Source: JBFXIE01 sp050176255 (GTDB lineage Bacteria > Pseudomonadota > Gammaproteobacteria > Burkholderiales > Burkholderiaceae_C). Taken from it: a stretch of 64,000 nt of DNA. The notes beneath the pieces were generated by a model, which saw only the letters and a program-made list of their open reading frames with translations, had not been told where the DNA came from and made no database searches. This document shows, in pieces, positions 51,734-61,182 of the stretch. The translations under genes were made by a program, and so were the position numbers. The stretch lies in the NCBI RefSeq assembly GCF_050176255.1, contig NZ_JBFXIE010000004.1; one strand, 5' to 3'. Positions within the stretch are counted from its first letter, which is position 1, and every line of letters starts with the position of its first letter.

Positions 51734-52692
51734 GAGGCCACCTCCGGCACCTGCAACGGTTCGGTCATGAGATTGCGCACGAGCTGGTAGGTGACGTGCC
51801 AGTCGCGTTCGGCCCAGGGGGTGAAGCGCGGGATCTGAAAGGCAGAGGTGCGCCCATCGGCCACGCCCCAGTTGGTGGTGACGGCATAGCGATAACCGGC
51901 CTTTTTTACCGCATCCACATGCAGACGCGAAAAATCGGCATAGGGACGCCCGTTGGGGTAGGCAAACCCATGCACCCCGCCGCCCACGATGGACTGCAGA
52001 CGCTCGCGCGCGCCACCGATCTCGCGCTCGACCTCCGTGCGGGAGCAGTAGTCCAGTATGGGGTGCATGGCCGTGTGGGCACCGATGTCAAAGCCCTGGC
52101 TGTGCAGGTCACGCAATTGCGCCTCGCTCATCACCGGAACCTGGGTGGCCTGCACGCCTGCCATGCCCTCTATTTGCTGAAGAATCTGTTCACGGCGGTG
52201 CAGCGTCAGGTATTTCAGCTCTTGTTCCAGCCGCTGTATCTGCTGGCGACGGTCTTGCGTGCTGGCTACAGACTGCGCCGGCAAAAATGGGATGCCCAGA
52301 TCCAGCGTTGGCCCGGGTAGCTGGCGCACCGCAGCCAGGATGCGCTCATGCCACAGCGGCACGCCGTCAAACTGACCAGAGGTAATGAAGAACGTGGCGT
52401 GCAGGTTGCGCTGGCGCAGGGCCGGGGCTGCACCGGCCAGCCAGTCCGGGTAGCCATCGTCAAAGGTGATGCAAGCCGCCCTGCGCGGCAACTTGCCGGC
52501 GACCAGGCGCTTGATGGCTTCCTCCAGGGGCAGCACATTCAGCGCCGTGAACGTGTGATCCAGCAGGCGCTCGAAGCGCGCCATGCTCACATCGGCCGGC
52601 ACCAGCGGGTCGCATTGATGGGGCACCTTGTGAAACAGAAAAACTGACAGCTTGTCTCTGGACAGCGATTGGAGGAGCAACTTGGAGATCAT
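51730..52692 (-). CDS. Polysaccharide deacetylase (NodB/CE4 type)
   Basis: A second CE4 protein (320 residues) with SVFLFHKVPH, ACITFDDGYPDWL, FDIGAHTAMHPILDYCS (HxxxH metal site) and VHGFAYPNGRPYADFS. It differs clearly from its neighbour apart from the catalytic motifs. ATG 52692 overlaps the O-ligase stop as ATGA; an upstream in-frame start lies inside that gene. The presence of two deacetylases hints at two N-acetylated sugars or two sites in the repeat unit. Confidence 0.9.
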   Translation of the reverse strand: MISKLLLQSLSRDKLSVFLFHKVPHQCDPLVPADVSMARFERLLDHTFTALNVLPLEEAIKRLVAGKLPRRAACITFDDGYPDWLAGAAPALRQRNLHATFFITSGQFDGVPLWHERILAAVRQLPGPTLDLGIPFLPAQSVASTQDRRQQIQRLEQELKYLTLHRREQILQQIEGMAGVQATQVPVMSEAQLRDLHSQGFDIGAHTAMHPILDYCSRTEVEREIGGARERLQSIVGGGVHGFAYPNGRPYADFSRLHVDAVKKAGYRYAVTTNWGVADGRTSAFQIPRFTPWAERDWHVTYQLVRNLMTEPLQVPEVAS

Positions 52693-53999
52693 GGCCGCCC
52701 TCCGGTTTTGGCTACAGCCACGGCCCGCGTCACATGTAGCCGCAGAAGCTCCATCAGCATCACGATCATGTAGATCACCTCCAGGTAGGCCAGACTGACC
52801 GATGCGCCGCCCACCATATATGCCAGCACCGACAGCATCAGCATGTCGGCCATGTCGCGTGCCCATTGGTAGGTTTCGCCAAGCCTGGCGGTCATGCGCT
52901 TGATGCGGTAGCGGCTTGCAATGGAGCGCCAGAGGATGGTCAGGAAAAGACCCAGGCCCACAAAGCCCAGGTCGCCCATGACCTCAAAGTAGATGCTGTG
53001 CGCAGCCTTGGCGTTGAACGTTGGCACCGGCAGGTTCAAAAAGCCCAGCAGGCTCGGTGCCTCCTTGAAGGCATCCCAGATGTAATACACCTGCACGGCA
53101 TGAAAACCGCCGCCGAAAACGGGGTTGCCCAGGGCGATGGCCGAGCTGACCTGCCAGGCAATCACCCGGCCCATGAATGAGCTGTCTTCGTCAGCCTCCT
53201 TGATGGTGGTCAACCGGCTGATGATGTCATCCGGCGCAAAGGCGAGAAAGCCCACGACGCCCGCCACCACCAGCGCCAGCGCCAGACCCTTGCGGCGTGT
53301 GGTCAACACCAGCCACAGGCCCACGACCGACACCGCAATGAAGCCGGCACGCGATCCGCCGCCCACAATGGCCACCACCACCGCACAGAACGCCCCCAGA
53401 AAGCCCAGCCGAATCAGGCGATTGGCGGTATGGGAATGCAAATAGAAAAACACCGGCAACACCACAGTCAGGGCAGCTGAGAGATGGTTGCGGTCTGCCA
53501 GCATGGTGCCGGCTGGGCCCTCCATGATGTGCCCCCCGGCCGAGGCCAGAGTCTTCAGGCCATTGAGCACACCATGAATGCCCAGACCCAGCCCGATGAC
53601 GATGAGCACTGCATGAAAGTGCGCGCGCTCACGCACGAAAAAAGGCATGACGAGGCCAAACAGCAGGCCTTTGATCAGGATCTCGTAGTACTGATCGTTA
53701 TGGGGATTGGCCGGATAGGCGAACAACCAGGCCAAAGTGGCGTGGGCGGCCAGCAGCAGGTACAGCAGCGTGACGGTATTGAACTGGTAGTCGCGCCAGC
53801 GCACGCGGCCCAGAAACAGCAGCAGCAAGGTCAGGATGGCGCACACATAGTGGATGCGCACACCCACCATGAAACCGTAAAAGTAGGTCGCGGGCGCCAG
53901 CAGGCCCGTCCAGCCCCACAACAGGTAAGCATTGAACGGACGCGCCAGCGCCAGCGGCAAGGCCGCCAGCAACATCAGGGCAAAAGCCAGATCACGCAT
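52689..53999 (-). CDS. O-glycosylation ligase/polymerase, exosortase A system-associated (TIGR03097 type)
   Basis: A 436-residue multi-spanning inner-membrane protein of the Wzy_C/O-antigen ligase superfamily. It shows about ten to twelve helices, GTMLADRNHLSAALTVVLPVFFYL, a short Arg-rich loop GGGSRAGFIAVSV, and a large periplasmic loop with NPVFGGGFHAVQ and KAAHSIYFEVMGDLGFVGL typical of the family. It could polymerise the EPS or transfer it to PEP-CTERM proteins; which of these is unknown. The ATG lies 34 bp after the small-protein stop. Confidence 0.92.
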   Translation of the reverse strand: MRDLAFALMLLAALPLALARPFNAYLLWGWTGLLAPATYFYGFMVGVRIHYVCAILTLLLLFLGRVRWRDYQFNTVTLLYLLLAAHATLAWLFAYPANPHNDQYYEILIKGLLFGLVMPFFVRERAHFHAVLIVIGLGLGIHGVLNGLKTLASAGGHIMEGPAGTMLADRNHLSAALTVVLPVFFYLHSHTANRLIRLGFLGAFCAVVVAIVGGGSRAGFIAVSVVGLWLVLTTRRKGLALALVVAGVVGFLAFAPDDIISRLTTIKEADEDSSFMGRVIAWQVSSAIALGNPVFGGGFHAVQVYYIWDAFKEAPSLLGFLNLPVPTFNAKAAHSIYFEVMGDLGFVGLGLFLTILWRSIASRYRIKRMTARLGETYQWARDMADMLMLSVLAYMVGGASVSLAYLEVIYMIVMLMELLRLHVTRAVAVAKTGGRP

Positions 54000-54033
54000 G
54001 TGCAGTCACGATCGTGGGGGCGTTAGGGGTGGC

Positions 54034-54165
54034 TCAGCCTGGCCCGTCAGGCTTGTCATAACGAAAAAAACCCAGGTCGATGTCGGCCTCGTCCCGGCCC
54101 CTGAAAAGGCGCCAGCACAGGTAGAGCATGACGCACATATCGATCAACAGAATGAGGGCTTCCAC
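54034..54165 (-). CDS. Small membrane protein (43 residues)
   Basis: A short gene starting at GTG 54165 with an excellent ribosome site (AAGGAGAC, 5-6 nt upstream) and ending at TGA 54034. The product has one hydrophobic helix (EALILLIDMCVMLYLCW), then RLFRGRDEADIDL and GFFRYDKPDGPG. It fills the gap between the GT39-like gene (24 bp) and the O-ligase gene (34 bp). It keeps the same strand and tight spacing as the rest of the operon. A small accessory subunit of the polymerase or ligase complex is a reasonable guess. I do not recognise a named family. Confidence 0.65.
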   Translation of the reverse strand: MEALILLIDMCVMLYLCWRLFRGRDEADIDLGFFRYDKPDGPG

Positions 54166-54188
54166 TGCCTGTCTCCTTGGACTCTTGG

Positions 54189-55802
54189 TCAGCTGGCCGG
54201 AATGCGGCGGTTGATGATCTTCAATTCAATCTCTTTGCCCTGCGGGCGCTCAGCCACCTGCCCCTTGTTGCGGTAGATCACCAGCTCGGTCTCATGCGCC
54301 TTGTGGTTGGCCGGCGTGGCGATGCGCGCCACCTCTTCAAATTGCGCGCTGGTCATCACGCGCTCGAAGCGCTGCATGGCTTGCAGGTCGATCCAGAAGC
54401 CGGGCTGCATCACCACGTAGTGCACGCCGTTGGCGTTGATGGCATCGGCAATCTCCGCTTCAGTCAGGCCTTTCTGTTCCACGCCCAGCTCGCGCCGCAC
54501 GGCCACGCCCAGCAACAGCTTGTCGGCGCGCATCACATGCAGGTCTCGCCGGTCTTCCCGGGCGCGCAGGTTGAACACGAAGGAGCCGTCGCGGTAACCC
54601 GAGAACATCACGGTGCTGCCCCGCGGCGCCAGGCGGGCTACTTCGGCGGCCGCGCGGGCATAGCCGTCCACAAAGTACACCGGGCGGGCCCAGGCGGTGA
54701 GGCTGGCGGTGGCCAGCACCAGCACCCCCAGGGCCCAGGTCTGCAAGCGCGCGGGCGACAGGGTTTGCAGCGCCAGCAGCGCGAAGAACACCACGCTGGG
54801 CAGCAAAAACACGCTGTGGCGGGCTTCCTTCAGATCAATCGACGAGAAGAACAGGTAGCCCACGGCAAAGCCCAGCCACCACAAGCCCAGGCCGGGCAGG
54901 CGCCGCCAGGCGGCCAGCGCCGCGCCCATCAGGGCCAGCGCCACCAGGGGCCAGCCCACCTGCGCGGGGATCTGCTGCAGGTACCACACCCAGCCCTGCC
55001 AGCTGGCGCGCGAGGCCACCGCGTCGGCCACGCCGGTCACCGACTGCACGTTGGCCTGGCCGAACTTCAGCGTGAGCACCGCCAGTGGCACCAGGCCGAC
55101 CACGGCCAGCGCAGCCACCCACCAGTGATGGTGGTTGCGTAGCACGGCCCAGCCGTCGCGCTGGGCGATGAGCGCTGCGTACACCACGCCCATGTAGGCC
55201 ACGCTGATCTTGGTGTACATGCCCAGCACCAGCAGCGCCGCACCCAGGTAGAGCCAGCGCACCGGCCCGCCGCGCAGGTAGGCCATCACCGCCACGGCGC
55301 TCCACACCACAAAGGCGAAGGCGGGCACTTCCAGCATCACCTGGCGGCCCCAGAAGGCCACCTCGGGCAGCCACAGCACCAGCACCGCAAAGGCCAGCGA
55401 GGGCGCGGCCGGCAGCCAGAAGCGCGCCAGGCGCCAGCAGCCCAGCCCCAGGGCCAGGTAATGCAGGGCCACCACAAGCAAGGCGGTCTCGTGCGACACG
55501 CCGAACACCGCGTAGAACGGCGCGCTGATCGCATAAAACAGCGGCGGGTAGAACAGGATGGTGAGCGCCGGATACTGGGCGTAGTAGCGGTAGGCGTAGC
55601 CGGTCGGGTCGTCCAGCGGCATGGCCTTGATGAGGTCCATGACGAACACGCCGTTGAGCGCGTGGCGCGGTGCGTCGCTCCAGTAAAACGCGCCGCCATG
55701 CGGTGCCTGGGCAAACAGCAGCGCCAGGCTCAGCAGCACCAGCGCCCAGGCCAGCAGGCGCTCGCGGCCGGCGATGATGGGCATGGCGTCAGGGTGCGGC
55801 AT
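54189..55802 (-). CDS. GT39-like membrane glycosyltransferase (ArnT/PMT superfamily)
   Basis: A 537-residue integral membrane enzyme. GGAFYWSDAPRHALNGVFVMDLI near the N-terminus has the acidic site in the first periplasmic loop. About ten to eleven helices follow, then a C-terminal periplasmic domain (VYFVDGYARAAAEVARLAPRG, VHYVVMQPGFWIDLQ). Such enzymes take sugars from polyprenyl-phosphate donors outside the inner membrane. ATG 55802 overlaps the upstream GT4 by 14 bp; an ATG six codons downstream is possible. A lipid-linked donor could come from the HAD-UbiA/EamA pair at 25.7 kb, but that is speculative. Confidence 0.87.
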   Translation of the reverse strand: MPHPDAMPIIAGRERLLAWALVLLSLALLFAQAPHGGAFYWSDAPRHALNGVFVMDLIKAMPLDDPTGYAYRYYAQYPALTILFYPPLFYAISAPFYAVFGVSHETALLVVALHYLALGLGCWRLARFWLPAAPSLAFAVLVLWLPEVAFWGRQVMLEVPAFAFVVWSAVAVMAYLRGGPVRWLYLGAALLVLGMYTKISVAYMGVVYAALIAQRDGWAVLRNHHHWWVAALAVVGLVPLAVLTLKFGQANVQSVTGVADAVASRASWQGWVWYLQQIPAQVGWPLVALALMGAALAAWRRLPGLGLWWLGFAVGYLFFSSIDLKEARHSVFLLPSVVFFALLALQTLSPARLQTWALGVLVLATASLTAWARPVYFVDGYARAAAEVARLAPRGSTVMFSGYRDGSFVFNLRAREDRRDLHVMRADKLLLGVAVRRELGVEQKGLTEAEIADAINANGVHYVVMQPGFWIDLQAMQRFERVMTSAQFEEVARIATPANHKAHETELVIYRNKGQVAERPQGKEIELKIINRRIPAS

Positions 55803-56970
55803 GGATCACCTCACGGAACAACCGCAGTTGGCCCTGCGTGGTGGCCTCCCACGAGAAAGTCTCGGCATGGGCCCGGGTGGCAGCCCGCGTGGGCAACTGG
55901 CGGTGCAGCTGCTCCCAGGCGGCGGCCAGGCCCGCGGCGTCGCGCCGGGCCATCAGCACGCCTGCGGCGGGGGTGCTGACCACCTCGGGCGTGCCCCAGA
56001 TGTTGGTGGCCAGCACCGGCGTGCCGCAGGCCATGGCCTCCAGTAGCACGTTGGCCCAGCCTTCGCGGCTGCTGCACAGGGCCAGTGCGTCGGCCGCGCT
56101 GTACCACCACTTCAAGTCGGCCTGCGGCACCACACCCACCCAGCGCACGCGCTCGGCTACGTTCAGCTTTGTCGCCAGTGCTTTAAGGGCGCCCTCTTGC
56201 GGGCCGCCACCGGCAATGAGCAGCGTCACCCCGGGCAGGCGCGGCAAGGCTTCGATGGCAACGTGGTGGCCTTTGCGCTCAATCAAGTGCCCCACTGACA
56301 ACAGATAGCGCCCATCCAGCGGCAGGCCCAGGCGCTGGCGGGCCTGGGTGCGGTCTTCGGGCACGAAGCGCTCCAGATCAACGCCGTTGCGCAGGGTATG
56401 CAGCTTGCTGCGGTCGGCGCCCAGGTCGCCCAGGGTGTCCATCAGCGCCTGGCACACGCCGATGGACGCCCGGGCCTGCGCAGCGGCTTGCAAGATCAGC
56501 TTGCGCGCAAAGGGGTATTGCGGGATCAGGTTCAGATCGGTGCCGCGCGCCGTCACCACCAGCGGCTTGCCCAGCCACCTGGCCAGCAGGCCGGCGGCCA
56601 CGCCGTCGGGGTAGTAGTAATGGGCGTCGATGAGGTCAGGGTCAAAGCCCTCGCGCTGCAGGCGGCGCACGGTGCGCAACGCGCCCAGGGCCATGGCGTA
56701 CGGGGCCAGGTTCATGCCCACCTTGGGCAGCAGCAGGTAGCGCGGGTGATAGACCTGCACGCCACTTCGCTCCTCGTGGCGCGGCGTGGCGGCAAACCGG
56801 GCGTACTCGCCAAAGCGCTCGGCCCGGAAGGGAAACCACGGCACAGGCGCAATCACCCGGGCCTGCACCTGGCCCGTCTTGATCAGTTCGCAAAGGCGCG
56901 TTTCCACAAAGATGCCGTGGATGGGCCGGGCTGCGCTGGGGTAGAGGGTGGAAAACAGCAGCACCTTCAT
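55789..56970 (-). CDS. Glycosyltransferase family 4
   Basis: A 393-residue GT-B enzyme with LFSTLYPSAARPIHGIFVETRL, DLIDAHYYYPDGVAA and RGTDLNLIPQYP. The C-terminal donor domain has LLSVGHLIERKGHHVAIEAL, LLIAGGGPQEGAL and SSREGWANVLLEAMACGTPVLAT (the EX7E region). Its ATG overlaps the stop of the next GT4 as ATGA. It transfers a sugar to the growing EPS repeat unit. Confidence 0.92.
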   Translation of the reverse strand: MKVLLFSTLYPSAARPIHGIFVETRLCELIKTGQVQARVIAPVPWFPFRAERFGEYARFAATPRHEERSGVQVYHPRYLLLPKVGMNLAPYAMALGALRTVRRLQREGFDPDLIDAHYYYPDGVAAGLLARWLGKPLVVTARGTDLNLIPQYPFARKLILQAAAQARASIGVCQALMDTLGDLGADRSKLHTLRNGVDLERFVPEDRTQARQRLGLPLDGRYLLSVGHLIERKGHHVAIEALPRLPGVTLLIAGGGPQEGALKALATKLNVAERVRWVGVVPQADLKWWYSAADALALCSSREGWANVLLEAMACGTPVLATNIWGTPEVVSTPAAGVLMARRDAAGLAAAWEQLHRQLPTRAATRAHAETFSWEATTQGQLRLFREVIHAAP

Positions 56971-58121
56971 GCGCGGCCTCCCACCAGGCTGAGCGCCTTG
57001 CGCGCGTTGCCCTGCCAGGTCAGTTCCAGCCGGTCGATGGTGTCGGCCGCGGCCTGGGCCAGGCGGTTGCGCAAGGCGCCGTCACGGCAGAGGCGATCCA
57101 GGGCATTTTCCAGCGCGCCCGCCTCGGCTTCGTTGAACAGCAGTGCGTTGACACCGTCGGTCAGCACCTCTTGCAGATTGGGCGTGGCCGGGGCCACGAC
57201 GGACTTGCCCAGCACCAGGTATTCCATCAGCTTGAGCGGCGATGCATAGGGCGTGACGGCGGGCTGCAGCGCCACGTCGAACGCTGCCACATAGGCGGGC
57301 ACCAGATCGCGGTGGATCACGCCGGTAAAGGTGACGCGATCGGCCAGGCCCAGTTGCCGGGCCTGGGCTTGCAGCTCGGCGCGCACCGGGCCGTCGCCCA
57401 CCACCAGCAGGTGCGTGTTGTCGGGAGCGCCAGGGCGGGCCATCCAGGCCACGATGCGATCCACCCCATGCCAGTCGCGTACAAAGCCGGTAAAGCCCAG
57501 CACCACCCGGCCCTGCAGACCCAGGCGGGCCTTGGCGTCATCGGGACGGGGGGCGTGGGCAAAGTGGGCGCGATTGATGCCGTTGGGAATGACGTGAATG
57601 CGCTCGGCCGGCACGCCATAGGCGCGCACATGCCCCGCCAGCACCGCAGTGACCGGCAGCACCGCGTCGGCGCCGCGCCAGGCCGTGCCCTCGGCCCATC
57701 GGGCCAGGGCTTTGAGCGCCAGGCCGCCGCTGTGCTGTGATCGCTCCAGGACCAGCGGGGCGTTCACTTCCAGCAGCAAGGGCACGCCCAGTCGGCGCTT
57801 GGCCATGAGGCCGGCCAGCAGGAACAGGTTGTAACGCTCGTAGATCAGGTCGGGTTTGAACTCGCGCGCGGCGGCCATGAGCTTGCGGTACGCCACCAGG
57901 CTGTAAGCCAGTTCCATCAGTTCATAGACCGCCTTGGGCAACACGGCCTTGAGACGGTGCACCCAGCCCACGCCGCCGCCCATCTGGCCCTGGCCCTGGT
58001 CGGCCAGGGGCGCCACCACACGCACCTCATGACCGAGCGCGCGCATAGCGTCGATCATTTCCTCGATGTGCACGGCCTGCCCGTCTTTGGAGGCCGTGCG
58101 GTGGTGGTAGAGGATGCGCAT
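56967..58121 (-). CDS. Glycosyltransferase family 4, exosortase-locus type
   Basis: A 384-residue GT-B enzyme beginning MRILYHHRTASKDGQAVHIEEMIDAM, an N-terminus common to EPS-locus GT4 enzymes. The donor domain has VLGFTGFVRDWHGVDRIV, LLVVGDGPVRAEL and YASPLKLMEYLVLGKSVVAPATPN. ATG 58121 lies one base from the stop of the preceding gene; the much longer open frame upstream is antisense-like sequence inside that gene and is rejected. Confidence 0.9.
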   Translation of the reverse strand: MRILYHHRTASKDGQAVHIEEMIDAMRALGHEVRVVAPLADQGQGQMGGGVGWVHRLKAVLPKAVYELMELAYSLVAYRKLMAAAREFKPDLIYERYNLFLLAGLMAKRRLGVPLLLEVNAPLVLERSQHSGGLALKALARWAEGTAWRGADAVLPVTAVLAGHVRAYGVPAERIHVIPNGINRAHFAHAPRPDDAKARLGLQGRVVLGFTGFVRDWHGVDRIVAWMARPGAPDNTHLLVVGDGPVRAELQAQARQLGLADRVTFTGVIHRDLVPAYVAAFDVALQPAVTPYASPLKLMEYLVLGKSVVAPATPNLQEVLTDGVNALLFNEAEAGALENALDRLCRDGALRNRLAQAAADTIDRLELTWQGNARKALSLVGGRA

Positions 58122-58122
58122 G

Positions 58123-59277
58123 TCAGGCGTTGATGGGGTCTGCGAACGGATCGAAGAGTTGTTGGTACTGGCGCAGCATGCCGCGCAAGCCAAAGCGCTG
58201 CACTGCCTCATCGCGCGCGGCCCGGCCCTGGCGCGCGGCATCGCCGGGGCAGCTGAAGGCCTGCACCAGGGCCCGCGCCAGGGCGACCTCGTCATCCGGC
58301 GCCACCAGATGGCCGGTGACGCCCTCGCGCACCAGATCGGGGGTGCCGCCCACGGCGGTGGCCACCACGGGCAGGCCGCAGGCCATGGCCTCCTGCAGGG
58401 TGCACGAGGTGCCTTCGGCCTGCGAGGGCAGCACGAACAGGTCGAGCGATCGCAGCACGTCGGCCACGTCGTGGCGGGCGCCGGGCAGCCAGGCAAGATC
58501 GGCCATGCCGGCCCCGGCCAGGACCTGCTCCACCTCGGCGCGCAGCGGGCCTTCGCCCACGATGACCAGGCGCGCCGTGTCGCGCATGGCGGGGTTCTCG
58601 CGCAGGGCGCGCACGAAGGCGCGGGCCAGCAGGGGCTGGTTTTTCACGGTCTGCAGGCGGCCCACGGTGCCCACCAGCCAGTGCCAGCCGGGCTGGAAGG
58701 GGCAACCGGGCACGGCCTGGCGCGCGCCGTGGGCGGGTGCAAAGGTGTCGGTGTCCACCCCGTTGGCGATCAGGCTGCGCCTGCGCGGCGGCACGCCGAC
58801 GGCAAGACCCAGGTAGTCATCCAGGTCGCGCGAGACGGCGACGTAGTGGCTCACAAAAGGCCGATACAGGCGGCGCAGGCGCTGGTAGCGCGGGTTGCGG
58901 CCGTGGGGGTCATGCGCGTCCCAGCCATGCTCGGCATGCACACGCAGCGGCACGCGCGCCAGCCAGGCCAGGGGCACCACCTCCAGCGCCGCCAGGTTGC
59001 AGGTGTGCAGCACCTGGGGGCGCAGCTGGCGCAGCTGGCGGTACAGCCGGGGGTACAGGGCAATGGCATGGCCCGGGGGTTTGTGCAGCGCAATGAAGCG
59101 CACATCCGGGTGCACGATGCGCTGGCGGAACTCGCTCACGGTCGTGAGGGCCAGCACCACATGCTCAAAACGGGCGGCCGGCAGGCGATTGATGAGCTGC
59201 ACGATGACGTTCTCCAGCCCGCCCACCCCAAAGCCATAGACCACATGCACGATGCGGATGCGGTCTGCCTCAGCCAT
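58123..59277 (-). CDS. Glycosyltransferase family 4, PEP-CTERM/XrtA system-associated (TIGR03088 type)
   Basis: A 384-residue GT-B enzyme. RIVHVVYGFGVGGLENVIVQLINRLP at the N-terminus and HAEHGWDAHDPHGRNPRYQRLRR are hallmarks of the XrtA-associated subfamily. The donor domain has GTVGRLQTVKNQPLL, RLVIVGEGPLRAEV and PSQAEGTSCTLQEAMACGLPVVAT. It overlaps the amidotransferase gene by 8 bp. Confidence 0.93.
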   Translation of the reverse strand: MAEADRIRIVHVVYGFGVGGLENVIVQLINRLPAARFEHVVLALTTVSEFRQRIVHPDVRFIALHKPPGHAIALYPRLYRQLRQLRPQVLHTCNLAALEVVPLAWLARVPLRVHAEHGWDAHDPHGRNPRYQRLRRLYRPFVSHYVAVSRDLDDYLGLAVGVPPRRRSLIANGVDTDTFAPAHGARQAVPGCPFQPGWHWLVGTVGRLQTVKNQPLLARAFVRALRENPAMRDTARLVIVGEGPLRAEVEQVLAGAGMADLAWLPGARHDVADVLRSLDLFVLPSQAEGTSCTLQEAMACGLPVVATAVGGTPDLVREGVTGHLVAPDDEVALARALVQAFSCPGDAARQGRAARDEAVQRFGLRGMLRQYQQLFDPFADPINA

Positions 59278-61180
59278 TGGATGTGTCCCCCGCGTTCAGG
59301 CGCAAAAACGCCTCGAACATCAGCAGCATCCACAGCGCGGTGGCATGGTCGCGCAAGCCGCTGTTGTGCTCATCGACCAGGCGGTCAATGGCGGCGGTGT
59401 TGAAGTAGCCGCAGCCACGCATATGCGGGCCCAGCAGTGCCTGGCGCACACGGACTTTCAGGGGGCCGCGCAACCAGCTGGCCAGCGGTACCGAAAAGCC
59501 CATCTTCGGGCGGTACAGCACGTCGCGCGGCAGCAAAGGCTCGTAAGCCTGCTTGAAGATGAGCTTGCCCTGCCCGCCCCGGATCTTGAAGTCGCTGGGC
59601 AGCGTGGCCAGCCATTCCACCAGCTGGTGGTCCATCAGCGGCTCGCGCACTTCCAGCGCATGGGCCATGCTGGCACGGTCCACCTTGGTGTTGATGTCGC
59701 CCACGAGCCAGGTTTTGTAGTCCAGGTACTGGATCAGGGCCAGCGGGTCGTCCGTTTGCGCCTGCGCCGCATGGTGGCGAAACACCTCAAGTGCCGCATA
59801 GCCCCCCAGGCTGCGCTGAAAGGCTGGCGAAAACAGCGCGCGGCGCTCGTCGCTGCGCAACTGCGACATGCTGTGGCAGTAAGCCTGCACGCTGTCCATG
59901 GACAGCGCCTGAAAGGTGGTCTTGGCGCGCAGCGAGCGCGGCGCCCAGTCGGCCTTGGGGTACCAGCGCCCCAGCGGGCCGAACATGCTGCGGCGCAGGG
60001 CCAGGGGCAGGCGCCCGCGCACGGCTTCTTCGCCCAGATGCATGCGGTAGCGCCGGTAGCCGCCCAGGCTCTCGTCGCCGCCATCGCCCGACAACGCCAC
60101 GGTGACATGCTGGCGCGCCATCTGACACACGCGATAGGTGGGCAGCGCCGAGCTGTCGGCAAACGGCTCGTCGTACAGCCAGGCCAGCGTGTCGATCAGG
60201 TCGAAGTCGTCGCCCTTGACGATATCCAGCCGGTGGTCTGTCTGGTAGCGGTCTGCCACCTGCTGCGCAAACCGGGTCTCGTCAAACCGGGGGTCGTCAA
60301 AACCGATGGAGCAGGTGTGCACCGGCGCTGCCGACAAACCCGCCATGGTGGCCACCACCGCGCTGGAGTCCACGCCGCCCGACAGGAAGGCGCCCAGCGG
60401 CACGTCGGCCACCATGCGCAGGCGCACCGACTCGCGCACGCGCTCGAGCAGCTCGGCTTGCGCGTCTTTCAGGGCGATGGGATTGGCGTTGGTGAAGCGC
60501 ACATCCCAGTAGGCGCGCGGCTGCGGCCTGCCGGCTGCGCCACGGCGCAGCGTGAGGGTGTGGCCGGCGGGCAGCTTGTGGGCGTTTTGGTAGATGCAGC
60601 GCGGGTCGGGGATGTAGCCAAGCGCAAAATACTCCTCCACCGCCAGCGGGTCGATGGCGCGCGCAAAGCCGGGGTGGGCGGTGAGCACCTTGAGTTCGGA
60701 GCCGAAGATGAAACTGCCGTCTGGCAACCACGCGTAGTGCATGGGCTTGACGCCCATGCGGTCGCGCGCCAGAAACAGCGTCTGCATGCTGCGATCCCAC
60801 AGGGCAAAGGCAAACATGCCGCGCAGCCGATGCACGCAGTCCTCGCCCCAGGCGGACCAGGCGTGCACGATGACCTCGGTGTCGCTGCGCGTCCTGAACA
60901 GGTAGCCCATGGACTTGAGCTGCGCCATCAACTCCTGGTAGTTGTAAATCTCGCCATTGAACACCACGCCCACGCTGCCGTCCTGATTGAAAAGAGGCTG
61001 GCTTCCCGTGGCCAGGTCAATCACCGACAGGCGGCGGTGGCCCAAGGCCAGGCCGGGTTCCAAGTGCACATGGCTTTCATCGGGACCGCGGTGGGACTGG
61101 GTGTTGTTGACGCGCAAGATCAAATCGCGCTCGATGGCGCGCTCTCCCGTCGTGTCAAAAATGCCGGAAATGCCGCACAT
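59270..61180 (-). CDS. XrtA/PEP-CTERM system amidotransferase (asparagine synthase-like, TIGR03108 type)
   Basis: A 636-residue class II glutamine amidotransferase. Cys2 after the initiator Met (MCGISGIF) is the nucleophile, with SHRGPDESHVH and FNGEIYNYQEL in the glutaminase domain. The synthetase domain has the ATP-pyrophosphatase loop LSGGVDSSAVV (about residue 267). It may amidate a uronic acid of the polymer or another carboxylate rather than make asparagine. It sits directly between xrtA (2 bp) and GT4 genes, which is diagnostic of exosortase A loci. Confidence 0.94.
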   Translation of the reverse strand: MCGISGIFDTTGERAIERDLILRVNNTQSHRGPDESHVHLEPGLALGHRRLSVIDLATGSQPLFNQDGSVGVVFNGEIYNYQELMAQLKSMGYLFRTRSDTEVIVHAWSAWGEDCVHRLRGMFAFALWDRSMQTLFLARDRMGVKPMHYAWLPDGSFIFGSELKVLTAHPGFARAIDPLAVEEYFALGYIPDPRCIYQNAHKLPAGHTLTLRRGAAGRPQPRAYWDVRFTNANPIALKDAQAELLERVRESVRLRMVADVPLGAFLSGGVDSSAVVATMAGLSAAPVHTCSIGFDDPRFDETRFAQQVADRYQTDHRLDIVKGDDFDLIDTLAWLYDEPFADSSALPTYRVCQMARQHVTVALSGDGGDESLGGYRRYRMHLGEEAVRGRLPLALRRSMFGPLGRWYPKADWAPRSLRAKTTFQALSMDSVQAYCHSMSQLRSDERRALFSPAFQRSLGGYAALEVFRHHAAQAQTDDPLALIQYLDYKTWLVGDINTKVDRASMAHALEVREPLMDHQLVEWLATLPSDFKIRGGQGKLIFKQAYEPLLPRDVLYRPKMGFSVPLASWLRGPLKVRVRQALLGPHMRGCGYFNTAAIDRLVDEHNSGLRDHATALWMLLMFEAFLRLNAGDTSNG

Positions 61181-61182
61181 GC

